A stretch of DNA of 64,000 nt from a cyanobacterium endosymbiont of Rhopalodia gibberula (GTDB taxonomy: Bacteria > Cyanobacteriota > Cyanobacteriia > Cyanobacteriales > Microcystaceae): the NCBI RefSeq assembly GCF_003574135.1, contig NZ_AP018341.1:2827740-2891739 (forward strand), read 5' to 3'. The notes below the pieces were generated by a model that was given only the letters and a program-made list of their open reading frames with translations, had not been told where the DNA came from and searched no databases. How positions within the stretch are numbered: the stretch's first letter is position 1; each line of letters opens with the position of its first letter. The position numbers were made by a program, and so were the translations under genes. This document shows, one piece after another, positions 20,904 to 29,911 of the stretch.

Positions 20904-21485
20904 CTATTCCGTATCATCAAATAATAACTCCTCCAAAATAGGCTGCATTTGCTGATCATCAGGAGAGACTAAAGATATTTGTCCAAGTAAGTCATATTTA
21001 GCCAAAAATAACAAAGGAGCAAGAGGAGTATAAACGGAATATCTTTGATTTTTGTGATAGAATCCAGCCAAAAACTGTAGTTCTTCTGAGTCTAAGGGTT
21101 GCTCTTCAGTATCTAATTCAAGGTTCAGAATACCATCATCTTCAATGGGAGGTAATTCTCCTTTAACCGTTAAAGTAAAAGCGGTAAAACTTAAAGCTAA
21201 ATCCAATTCAGCTAAAACAGCCCTAGCATCAGGAAAAATTTCCTGGATTTCTACTTTGTCTTCTAAAAGAACAACATTGGTGTCTTCGTCTTCCTCCTCT
21301 GATCGCCCATCCCAGGCCAAAATAACAACAGGAATATCGACGGGCATAAGAAGGATATAAGTCCCATCTTCTGCCTCCAGGGCGTTTTCTACATAACATT
21401 CTAAAGTGCGACCCTCGTTATCAGTTAGGGTAACACTATCAATTTCTTCTGGCTCGTTTTCTGAACTAAATTGGAACGAGGACAT
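20904..21485 (-). CDS. DUF3727/DUF1292-type conserved cyanobacterial protein
   Basis: An acidic 193-residue soluble protein of unknown function conserved in cyanobacteria and plastids. The N-terminal half resembles DUF1292 (TLTDNEGRTLECYVE...DGTYILLMPVDIPV), and the C-terminal part holds a conserved Y-P-L-(A/D)P-type stretch (YSVYTPLAPLLFLAKYD). There is no signal peptide or membrane span. It lies directly upstream of coaBC in the same direction. Full length, with no disruption. Confidence 0.8.
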   Translation of the reverse strand: MSSFQFSSENEPEEIDSVTLTDNEGRTLECYVENALEAEDGTYILLMPVDIPVVILAWDGRSEEEDEDTNVVLLEDKVEIQEIFPDARAVLAELDLALSFTAFTLTVKGELPPIEDDGILNLELDTEEQPLDSEELQFLAGFYHKNQRYSVYTPLAPLLFLAKYDLLGQISLVSPDDQQMQPILEELLFDDTE

Positions 21486-21550
21486 GGTCTTGAATAGGAC
21501 TGTGATAGTTGATCAGAATATCACACAATGTCATTAGTTATTGACAAGAA

Positions 21551-22366
21551 TTAACTTAGATAAGTGTCCAACCAGCCAGTTTTATAAAGATACTTAAATC
21601 CCTCAATATCTGTCAAATTATACTGTAACGGGGTAATGGTAATGTAATTGTGTTGAATTCCTTGGACGTCTGTAGGAATATCTGATGGAAGATGGAGATG
21701 TTCAGGTTGTTCAATTTCAGTAACTAACTCCCCAGCCAACCAATAATAGCTTTTTCCCCTAGGATCAATACGCTGTTCAAATTGCTCCACATAGCGGCGT
21801 AACCCTTGACGGGTGATCATAACACCGGCGATCACATCTTGGGAAACTGGAGGAATATTCACATTTAAAAGAGTTGCTTTCGGTAATGGATGACTAACTA
21901 ATTGCTGGACTAAGGTACAAGCAAAATTAGCTCCCGGTTGAAATTCTTTTGAAGAAAAACTAGCTAAACTTATAGCAATACTAGGAATTCCTTCGATCGC
22001 TCCCTCCATAGCCGCTGAAACTGTCCCCGAATACAATACATCGGTACCTAAGTTAGATCCGTGATTAATTCCTGAAATCACCACATCAGGAAGGCTCTTA
22101 AACACAGCATTGAGAGCAAATTTAACGCAGTCTGAGGGAGTTCCTGAACAAGACCAAGCGACCACTTGGGGATGAAAAAGGTTTTCCACCACCTCAGCAC
22201 GAATCGGGTGGTGAAGGGTTAACCCATGACCAGTTGCTGAGCGTTCGCGGTCAGGACAAACCACCGTTACCTCATGGCCTGCCTGGGATAGAGTATTTGC
22301 TAAGGTGCGAATACCTTTAGAGAAAATACCATCATCATTACAGATCAGTAGTTTTAAAGATTCCAT
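21551..22366 (-). CDS. surE: 5'/3'-nucleotidase SurE
   Basis: A metal-dependent phosphatase acting on nucleoside monophosphates. The N-terminal metal-binding ICNDDG motif, the [14 protein letters not shown] segment, the [11 protein letters not shown] stretch and [20 protein letters not shown] are all present. The frame can open at a TTG (22372), but the ATG at 22366 immediately precedes [12 protein letters not shown] and is the likely start. It is divergent from pheS, a neighbourhood I recall from other cyanobacteria. The roughly 270-residue length is normal for cyanobacterial SurE. Confidence 0.94.
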   Translation of the reverse strand: MESLKLLICNDDGIFSKGIRTLANTLSQAGHEVTVVCPDRERSATGHGLTLHHPIRAEVVENLFHPQVVAWSCSGTPSDCVKFALNAVFKSLPDVVISGINHGSNLGTDVLYSGTVSAAMEGAIEGIPSIAISLASFSSKEFQPGANFACTLVQQLVSHPLPKATLLNVNIPPVSQDVIAGVMITRQGLRRYVEQFEQRIDPRGKSYYWLAGELVTEIEQPEHLHLPSDIPTDVQGIQHNYITITPLQYNLTDIEGFKYLYKTGWLDTYLS

Positions 22367-22558
22367 GATCAAACTTGAAAAGGAGAAAAGAAAGGCAAAA
22401 AGTAAAACTTGAGCACAACAATTGAGACATTTATCTTAACTATAATCCTCTCATCAGGTTTCAGTGTGATAATGATTTAAGTGAGATTGAAACAAGAGTA
22501 AGGACAAAACTTCGATACACTAATGTGTAGATGTCAAAACATTTCCCAAATGAATTTT

Positions 22559-22590
22559 GACTGCTAACTTCTGACTGCTAACTTCTGACT
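22559..22590. repeat. 14-bp tandem repeat just upstream of pheS
   Basis: The unit GACTGCTAACTTCT is repeated twice exactly, plus a partial third copy, ending ten bases before the pheS start. It occupies the place where a ribosome-binding site would be expected. Confidence 0.8.
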
Positions 22591-22598
22591 TTATTCCC

Positions 22599-23603
22599 AT
22601 GACTACAACTTCTAACACCTTAGAATTGGAATTACAAACTCTACAGGACGAAGCACAAGAGGCGATCACGTCCATTACAGATTTGGAAGATCTCGAACAA
22701 CTTCGCATTAACTATCTAGGGAAAAAGGGGAAAATTTCCAGAATTTTGCGGGGAATGGGTAAATTAAGTAAGGAAGAACGTCCCCGTGTTGGGTCCTTGG
22801 CTAATGAAGTCAAAGAAGCTTTACAAACTAATCTTGACCGACAACGTCAAACCCTACAAGTTGCTCAAATTCAAGCTCAACTTGTTGTAGAAACTCTTGA
22901 TGTGACTATGCCTGGGGTCAGTCGTCCTCTAGGTCGTCTTCATCCTCTTAATAGCACTGTTGATCGAATGTTAGATATTTTTGTCGGTTTAGGGTACGGT
23001 GTAGCTACCGGGCCCCATTTAGAAACGGATTATTATAATTTTGAGGCGTTGAATATTCCCTCCGATCATCCTGCGAGGGATATGCAAGATACATTCTTTT
23101 TAGCTGACGGTCGTTTGTTACGAACCCACACCTCTCCCGTACAAATTCGCTACATGGAGACTCATGAACCTCCTATCCGTATTGTGGCTCCTGGATGTGT
23201 TTATCGTCGGGATACGGTGGATGCAACCCATTCAGCAGTGTTCCATCAAGTGGAGATTTTGACCGTAGACAAAGGGTTAACTTTTACCAATTTAAAAGGT
23301 ACTATCAAAGAGTTTTTAAAACAGATGTTTGGAAAAGAATTACCTGTTAAATTCCGTGCTAGTTATTTTCCTTTTACAGAACCTTCAGCAGAAGTGGATG
23401 TACAGTGGCAAGGGAAATGGTTAGAAGTGATGGGATGCGGCATGGTTGATCCTAATGTACTCAAATCTGTGGGTTATGATCCAGAGGTTTATACAGGGTT
23501 TGCTGCTGGTTTAGGAGTCGAAAGATTTGCCATGGTATTACACAAAATTGATGATATTCGCCGTTTCTATAGTAGTGATATGCGGTTTTTATCACAATTT
23601 TAA
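22599..23603 (+). CDS. pheS: Phenylalanyl-tRNA synthetase alpha subunit
   Basis: The catalytic subunit of the alpha2-beta2 PheRS that charges tRNA-Phe. The N-terminal coiled coil (about 1-90) is followed by the class II core. Motif 2 is visible as [15 protein letters not shown] (the Arg and Asp contact ATP and tRNA), along with the FHQVE segment and the motif 3 region [10 protein letters not shown] with its ATP-binding Arg. The 334-residue length is standard. No pheT is present in the window, so the beta subunit is encoded elsewhere. Essential and intact. Confidence 0.97.
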   Translation: MTTTSNTLELELQTLQDEAQEAITSITDLEDLEQLRINYLGKKGKISRILRGMGKLSKEERPRVGSLANEVKEALQTNLDRQRQTLQVAQIQAQLVVETLDVTMPGVSRPLGRLHPLNSTVDRMLDIFVGLGYGVATGPHLETDYYNFEALNIPSDHPARDMQDTFFLADGRLLRTHTSPVQIRYMETHEPPIRIVAPGCVYRRDTVDATHSAVFHQVEILTVDKGLTFTNLKGTIKEFLKQMFGKELPVKFRASYFPFTEPSAEVDVQWQGKWLEVMGCGMVDPNVLKSVGYDPEVYTGFAAGLGVERFAMVLHKIDDIRRFYSSDMRFLSQF

Positions 23604-25569
23604 CAGTAAATAATAAATAGTCATTAATAGTATTTTTAAAATGATGGTATGCTTTGTTATTTTGTCAGGCTTTGTTTGTTATTATTTATTACGTTTAAGT
23701 CGATAGCTCTAAATAAAGGTCAAAAAAACAAATTATTTTAATTTACATCCCTATGTTTAGGCAATTAGAGTTAAATTTGTATTGCTTAGATTGATATCTT
23801 TGGGATTAACTCTTTTAAACAAAATTTTATTTAAATAAATAGGCTAAATTCTATTTATCTTCAAACATCTTTTTGACAATTTTATTCGACGCTATTTACC
23901 GTTTATAAAATATTTATCTATTTTTCTTTTTTTACTTTATTAAATAAATTCAATTGGTTCTATTAAACTTGTTATATAACAATCAAAAATATAAAAAAAA
24001 GTTTGATTAATAATCATAGAATTTTTAAGAAAAATAGTAAATATATGTACATAATTATAGTAGATTTTATCTTTAAACTAAATTGTAATAGATTTAGTCT
24101 TTTCACTTAGTATCAAATACTTAACTGAATTTAATAAATGATATTTTTTTTTAGAAACACTCACAATTACTTGTTGCAAGATTATAAATGATATCGGGGT
24201 AGTTTTATTTATCGAAAAAATAGATTTGACAGTAACTTGTATCTATTATGGTTCAACTACCAGGAAACTTCATCAGAATAATGAATTAACTATGAGAGAT
24301 TTACTTTGAGTAGAGAAAATCGTATATATCAGGATCAATTATCGTATTTTACAATCACATCGTAAAATATAATATGATTAATGCAGAAAAAATAACAATG
24401 ACTAAAATCTATTCTTTTCCAGTTTTTATAAAGTTAACAAAATTTTTATAAAAAAAATCAATTAAAGTTTTTAAAGTCCAGTAATATAAAGCTTTGCTAT
24501 TTTCTCTAAGTTTCAACAGATATCGATAAAAATCTATAACAGAGTCTGTAGCTTCAAATTTTTTAAAAATTAACTTCCAGATAATTTTTATTAACCAGTA
24601 ATCAAGGTTCTACAGATTTGCTAAAGCTAAACTCTGCGTTAGGTAAATCACTTATTGCATAGAGGTTGTCTCCCATCTCTTGATTTTAGGGATTTATTAT
24701 CCATACTTTCGTCGATGGTGTAATCTTTGGCTTTTTCTAGGAAAATATTGAGATGGTTGACTATAATGATTTATTTTTTGATATATAAAACAAGTGTGCT
24801 GTAAATTTTCATTAAAATTGTTGCTGCTACCCTAATAATTGCAATGGTAATATTACATAGACTACATTCAACCCAATGAAATAAATATCGATAAATGTCG
24901 TTATTAAAAATAATAAGCAGAAAAAGTTTCTTAGATTAAAATTTACTATTTATATTCATCTATGATGTTTTAAAAAATCATAGCACTAGTATATAATTTT
25001 GCTGTAAAAACTAGAAGTATTCAACTGAAATATACCTTTTTGCTTGAAAAAGTTCTATATTAATGCTGGCTATTATCATAAACAACAACCACTTTTTGAA
25101 TCATTTTTTCCTTAATTTAATCAAACAAATTAAGAACGTTGATTATAATTATAATTTATCATTGAACCAACGAAAATTTTCGTGTTATGTTTATAACATT
25201 CTAAATGTTCCACAAACTAGACAAATATCACTATAGTCACTGAATATAATAGTCATCATAAATTATGAGAGACTTCATTAATGGAAAATAGCTGAATTTC
25301 ATCAATTCCCAAATTATTTTTAAGATGGTCTAAGCAATTAATTATTTTTTATAAATCTCCCTATACATACCCATTAGCATCATTAAAAGTTGAAAGATCA
25401 ACCTAATAATTCTACCAGTTTTATATATTGAGTTGAGTTATAATGTTTTTGATAGTAATCTTAACTATCTGAGGGAATGTATTATTTTTTTTCAAAAAAA
25501 GTACTTGGGGACGAACTAAGAGAATGACAATCATAATTATAAAGATACCCCTCATTTATATTCTGAACC
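23604..25569. other. Nearly 2 kb AT-rich gap, nothing recognised
   Basis: Between pheS and the livH pseudogene. Stops are frequent in all six frames, with long A/T runs. No hairpin of note, repeat or RNA gene was found. Most likely a graveyard of genes decayed beyond recognition. Confidence 0.55.
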
Positions 25570-26335
25570 TAGCTAAGGAATACTAACACTTAATTCTTGA
25601 ACAATACCAACCACTAATCCACCAAGAATAGCCCCATAAGGATCACCAATTCCTCCTAAAATAACTGAGGCAAACATAGGCAAAATTATGAACCATCCCA
25701 TAGTCGGTTTAATAGTAAAAATTGTCTATACATGACTCCTCCCAAAGAGTCCATCCCTCCCATAATTACCAAAGTCTAAAGAACTACTTTTTCTATATTA
25801 ATCTCTGATACCCTTGCTAAGTTTATATTATTGGCTACCGCTCGCATTACCTTACCAAGTTTAGTCTTTTGTAAGAGAAAATGAAGAACTGTAACAGCCA
25901 CAACGACTAACCCCATTACTATTAGTCGATATCGTTCAAATTTAATTCCTAAAAACTCTTGAGCAGGAACAAGAAGAAGTTGATAGCTTTGATTGTTCCT
26001 CCCCAAAGCATTAAAATTCTGTTGTGAATAAACAATGCTAAGTGAATAGAAATAACAATCAAAGTGGTGGAAGTCGCGCGGCAATTACGCATTGGTTTTT
26101 ACAGTAGATATTCCGCGATGATCATAGCAACAATGGTTCCAGCGGACCCTATAATTATCGAAACCTACAAATTAAGCCCGCCAATTTTGGCTACCCAAGT
26201 CAAATAAGCCCCCAATGTCATAAAATCAACGTGGGCAAAGTTAGATAGTCGCAAAATTACCTAAGTGAGAGTTAAACCCACTGCAGTGAGAGCAATGATA
26301 CTTCCAATAATTAGTCCGTTAAAAATTCAGTTGGG
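25570..26335 (-). pseudogene. Branched-chain amino-acid ABC permease, broken (livH-like)
   Basis: Read on the minus strand, the sequence follows a LivH-type permease from near the start (NGLIIGSIIALTAVGLTLT, then LRLSNFAHVDFMTLGAYLTW) through RLIVMGLVVVAV, KTKLGKVMRAVANNINLARV and on to FASVILGGIGDPYGAILGG and QELSVSIP. The homology needs at least three frame changes and crosses several in-frame stops, for example after LTLT, in IGGLNL and at KVVL. No functional product is possible. With the livG-like remnant at 1.4 kb this shows that a neutral or branched-chain amino-acid importer has been lost. The order of homologous segments is preserved, so decay is by point mutation and small indels, not rearrangement. 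Confidence 0.9.
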
Positions 26336-26424
26336 GTATTTCTATAGACTCCTAAATGATAATTTACTATGATTCCATATCATGTCATATTTAGGCAACT
26401 TGGTTGACATACTCTACTTCCTGA

Positions 26425-26650
26425 GGTGAGTGGATTCTCCAAATGTCACTGTTCTAGATTCATGGCTCAACTAGCTTCGCTTAAATTGAAATCTTCTTTT
26501 GTCTTTAACCTTGAGGCAATCCTCTCCGCAGACGTTTACCCCATCTCAGGAGCCTGTTCTTGTATATCCTACGATGCTATTCAAAACCAGATACTTGGTG
26601 CTTAGAGTTTTTACCGGTACAAGCTTTTGGACACAGAACGCTAGAACTCC
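26425..26650 (-). pseudogene. TnpB (IS200/IS605 family) C-terminal remnant
   Basis: On the minus strand a frame reads ...IVGYTRTGS, stop, DGVNVCGEDCLKVKDK, stop, then SHESRTVTFGEST. TnpB/OrfB proteins of cyanobacterial IS200/IS605 elements end with a similar VGYTGT..(N)ACGD stretch just after the zinc finger. Only this end remains; no RuvC core or TnpA is present. It lies immediately downstream of the FAD oxidoreductase gene, whose last codons it nearly touches. Confidence 0.55.
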
Positions 26651-26693
26651 AGCTTTTACAGCGAAAGTAAAGATTAAAAGACTAAGACTTCTA

Positions 26694-28172
26694 CTATTTA
26701 ACCGTAAAAATTTGTAAAGGGTAAGAATCAGCAACTAAAGTTTCTGCTTGTTCCTTTACCTCTTTCAAATTTGTCGAATCAAACGCTATTTTAGGAGAAG
26801 ATTCTTCGAAGTTAATCAAGGTTTTAATACGCTGATAGGCTTGGTAGGCAACAGTGGGAAAAAAAGAGAATTTACCAGGAAGAACACATAAATAATTACT
26901 TTCAGCATTGGACTCAATCCAATAACTATAACGCCTTTTTTGATCTTCTTCACTAATAAATTCAGTTTTCATACATTCATAACTAAAAAGCTGACGACTA
27001 TATAGTTTTTCTTGACCAAAATAACGCTCTGCTAATTCTAGAATAGGTTCAATATCAATATCTTCTGGTTCTTCATCTCTCATATAACCTGAATTAGCTA
27101 ACATTGAGTAGATGAATTTTTGGTTACCCTTTTCCCTTTGCTGAACAAAATGATTGAAATGAAAGCGATTTTTCGTAGACATTCTGACAAAATTATTATC
27201 CACTAAAGCTGGATAGGCTACCACCATGGCACTTCGACTTCGCTTTAGTCTAGCTCTTATCTGCAAGTCGGCTAAAAAAGATTCAAATTCTTCCCCAACT
27301 GTAAAAATAAACAACTTAGCCTTCAGTCGTTTAGATAGTCCTTGTTTAGTTTTACAAATCAAACTTTTCAAACGAATCGGACCGTAGCGATCCATTAAAA
27401 GTCTATCGATGGTAACCCCCATTTCAAACGCTACTCCCTGATTTAGACAACTTGCTACTAAATCTTTGAGAATTCTACTTGTGTTCATCGAACAATCCAG
27501 AGTGTGGAGAACTTCATAATTAGAGGGCTTTATTCCATAAGAATCATCAAAGTGAGAACAAAGATTATGAATAGTTTTATTTGATTGACGCAAAGAACAA
27601 GAGATTCCTTCGTGATTTTCTACTTGGGCGTAACTGGGAGCAATACAACTATTATTATTTTTCCAATTATGTTGTTTTCCATAGGCAATCTCTAACCGAC
27701 CTAAAACTCTATTTAGTTGAATATTAATCTGTACTGTATCACTTTTCAAACGAGATGAACTGATTTCTGGTGCATCAGCTTGAGGGTGAATAATATGTAC
27801 TGGTTGAGCATTAAACCATCCTTGGGAATTAGGGATAATAGTTGGACTGTAAAAATTAGAAGATTTCTCAGTTAAATTAATATTACAGTTTTCCGAAAAA
27901 TAGGGACTATAAAAATTGATTATATCTTCTACTCCATTGACACAATTAATAAAAGTTTGGGCATCGTCTTGACCAGAATATAAAGCCCCTGTATGAAACC
28001 ATCCTTCTAATTTACCCGATGCTAAGTTACCTAATTTAAGAGATTTTTCTAAAACTTTAATAGTTAAATTACTATGACGAGAGAGAAATTCAGTTATAGC
28101 AATTCCAGCAATACCACCTCCAACAACAACGACATCAACATATTCTATTTCAGATGCTTGAATTGAATCCAT
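26694..28172 (-). CDS. FAD-dependent oxidoreductase (DAO-like)
   Basis: A 492-residue protein that starts with a Rossmann dinucleotide motif (VVVVGGGIAGIAITEFL, residues about 14-30), followed by an acidic strand end (KVLEKS) as in D-amino-acid-oxidase/glycerol-3-phosphate-dehydrogenase-type flavoproteins. A GWFHTGALYSG segment could shape the active site. There is no signal peptide. The substrate is not recognisable. The gene appears complete, with ATG start and TAA end, amid heavily decayed surroundings. The 3' end abuts a tnpB remnant, so slight alteration of the last residues is possible. Confidence 0.7.
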   Translation of the reverse strand: MDSIQASEIEYVDVVVVGGGIAGIAITEFLSRHSNLTIKVLEKSLKLGNLASGKLEGWFHTGALYSGQDDAQTFINCVNGVEDIINFYSPYFSENCNINLTEKSSNFYSPTIIPNSQGWFNAQPVHIIHPQADAPEISSSRLKSDTVQINIQLNRVLGRLEIAYGKQHNWKNNNSCIAPSYAQVENHEGISCSLRQSNKTIHNLCSHFDDSYGIKPSNYEVLHTLDCSMNTSRILKDLVASCLNQGVAFEMGVTIDRLLMDRYGPIRLKSLICKTKQGLSKRLKAKLFIFTVGEEFESFLADLQIRARLKRSRSAMVVAYPALVDNNFVRMSTKNRFHFNHFVQQREKGNQKFIYSMLANSGYMRDEEPEDIDIEPILELAERYFGQEKLYSRQLFSYECMKTEFISEEDQKRRYSYWIESNAESNYLCVLPGKFSFFPTVAYQAYQRIKTLINFEESSPKIAFDSTNLKEVKEQAETLVADSYPLQIFTVK

Positions 28173-28264
28173 AAGTTTATTTTACTAATCTATTTTATAC
28201 GACTGTTAACGGGCTTAGATAAGGCTTGATAAATTGTTGCTAAAGTTTTCATATCTTTAACCAT

Positions 28265-28815
28265 TTATTCATGAACCAAAACTGGTATTTGGACTTCATT
28301 ACCTAGATTAATTTTAGAACTGTTAGGCTATGTGGCAGTCAGATCATTAGGTAATCGGGAGCCTATGTGATTGTAACATTGATTCTTTCTAAACTTTTTG
28401 GGATATTGTGATTTAACTGAGTTAGAAATTCACTATTAGGATATACTGGTTCAATCCCTGAACTTGCTAAGATGCTGACGCTTAATGTTTCATTATTTTA
28501 GATGCAGAAGTATTAAGATGTTAAACTTGCTTGACTTTTACAAAGTATTGGAGATAATAGAGTGTCACAACTTACCCCATTCTAAATAGAATTAAATCTA
28601 TAAATACTTTTGGGCTAAAAGCACCACTAATATAGTTTACTATTTATTGGGCTAAATATTCTAGATGATCATCTCCGTTATTGGGTTTTAAATTCAAAAA
28701 GTATATTGACTACTCTATTTTGCTAAAATAGTCAATCTTAGTGTTAAATATGGCTAAGGTACCGTGTAGTTCATGAATTAGTAAAATAGAGTTAGGTTGA
28801 TGAGAGTTTATTGTC
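28265..28815 (-). pseudogene. Alpha/beta-hydrolase lipase, broken
   Basis: The minus strand carries a recognisable cyanobacterial lipase/acetyltransferase-type alpha/beta hydrolase. It reads SILLIHELHGTLAIF (oxyanion-region LLVHGLHG in intact relatives), then LNLKPNNGDDHLEYLAQ, a stop, FIDLILFRMG where the nucleophile elbow GFSMGG is expected, then YYLQ, and a tail matching ..PNSEFLTQLN and EVQIPVLVHE in shifted frames. There are several stops and at least two frameshifts. The nucleophile Ser position reads Arg. The former product was probably an esterase or lipase of unknown substrate. Confidence 0.8.
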
Positions 28816-29911
28816 ATGACAATAGCTAAATACTTGATATCTAATGTTATTTTAATTAAGCTAGTCCTAGTTATAACTTTTTTTAAAAAGTGTACGTCTA
28901 TCTATATTAGACCATCTTCTTTTAAACTTAGATAATTTAATAGAATTATTGTTGTATATTTTACTCATATTAAAAATAATAACACTTTCCAAAAACAATA
29001 AATATCCTTTCTTGATTTTTTTTTAAATAGAAACTAATCTCTTATCAAAAGAGACATTTAGAGGATATACTCATAAAGTATTATTTTTTTTGTTATTATG
29101 ATTTATCGGTAATAATTACTTTAATTTTGTTTTACTTTTTCGCAATTTTGATTTTTTAGTAGACTCCATTTCAATAGAAATACCTACAATTAATAATATT
29201 GTTGCGCTATTAATAGCATTTTTTTTACTTAAAGCTAGATCCTAAGTATAGATTAAATCAGGTAATTCAAAAAAAGTTACTATAATATTAATGTACTTTT
29301 AAGCTTTTTTTATTATTTTAAATTTATTGTTTCTTTTGGTCATTATTATTCAAGCTTCTTTAAGCAGAGTAATTTATACAGAGCTATAAAGAATATTAGT
29401 TGTTGATGGATTTTTTTTTTATAAAGTTACATAAAATAGGTTATTTTTTTTCATTCAGGTTTAAATAATTTATCAAACCAGCTTTATTAAAAGTTATTTT
29501 TCTCAGTTATTAAATCAATATATAATTAGTTTTCTAAATAAGATCGTTCCTGTTTAAAGTTGAACCACTGAAAAACTTATTCGATATATTTTATTGTCTC
29601 AAATAAAGATAAGTCAAACAATTAGCTAGGTTAAAAATTTTGAATTGTCTTAGATAATTTATCTGAGTACCTGATTATATATTAAATTCTTAATGATTTT
29701 ATCAGTGACTTTCTATTTGATGCAATTACTGTAATAGGAGTTAAAAAACTAATAAAAGAAATAAAACAACTTTATTGAAATACCACTCAAGTAAGAAAAT
29801 TGTTAAATATTTTTTTTAATGTTATTTGAGTAAATAAGCAAAATTTCAGAACTAGCTATAATGTTATAGTACATCAGTAATCATATCACTTCTCCAATTA
29901 GTCTCATCAAG
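28816..29911. other. AT-rich gap, nothing recognised
   Basis: About 1.1 kb with extreme A/T content and long T-runs between the lipase pseudogene and the glycosyltransferase. No frame of protein-like composition and no hairpin stands out. Confidence 0.5.
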
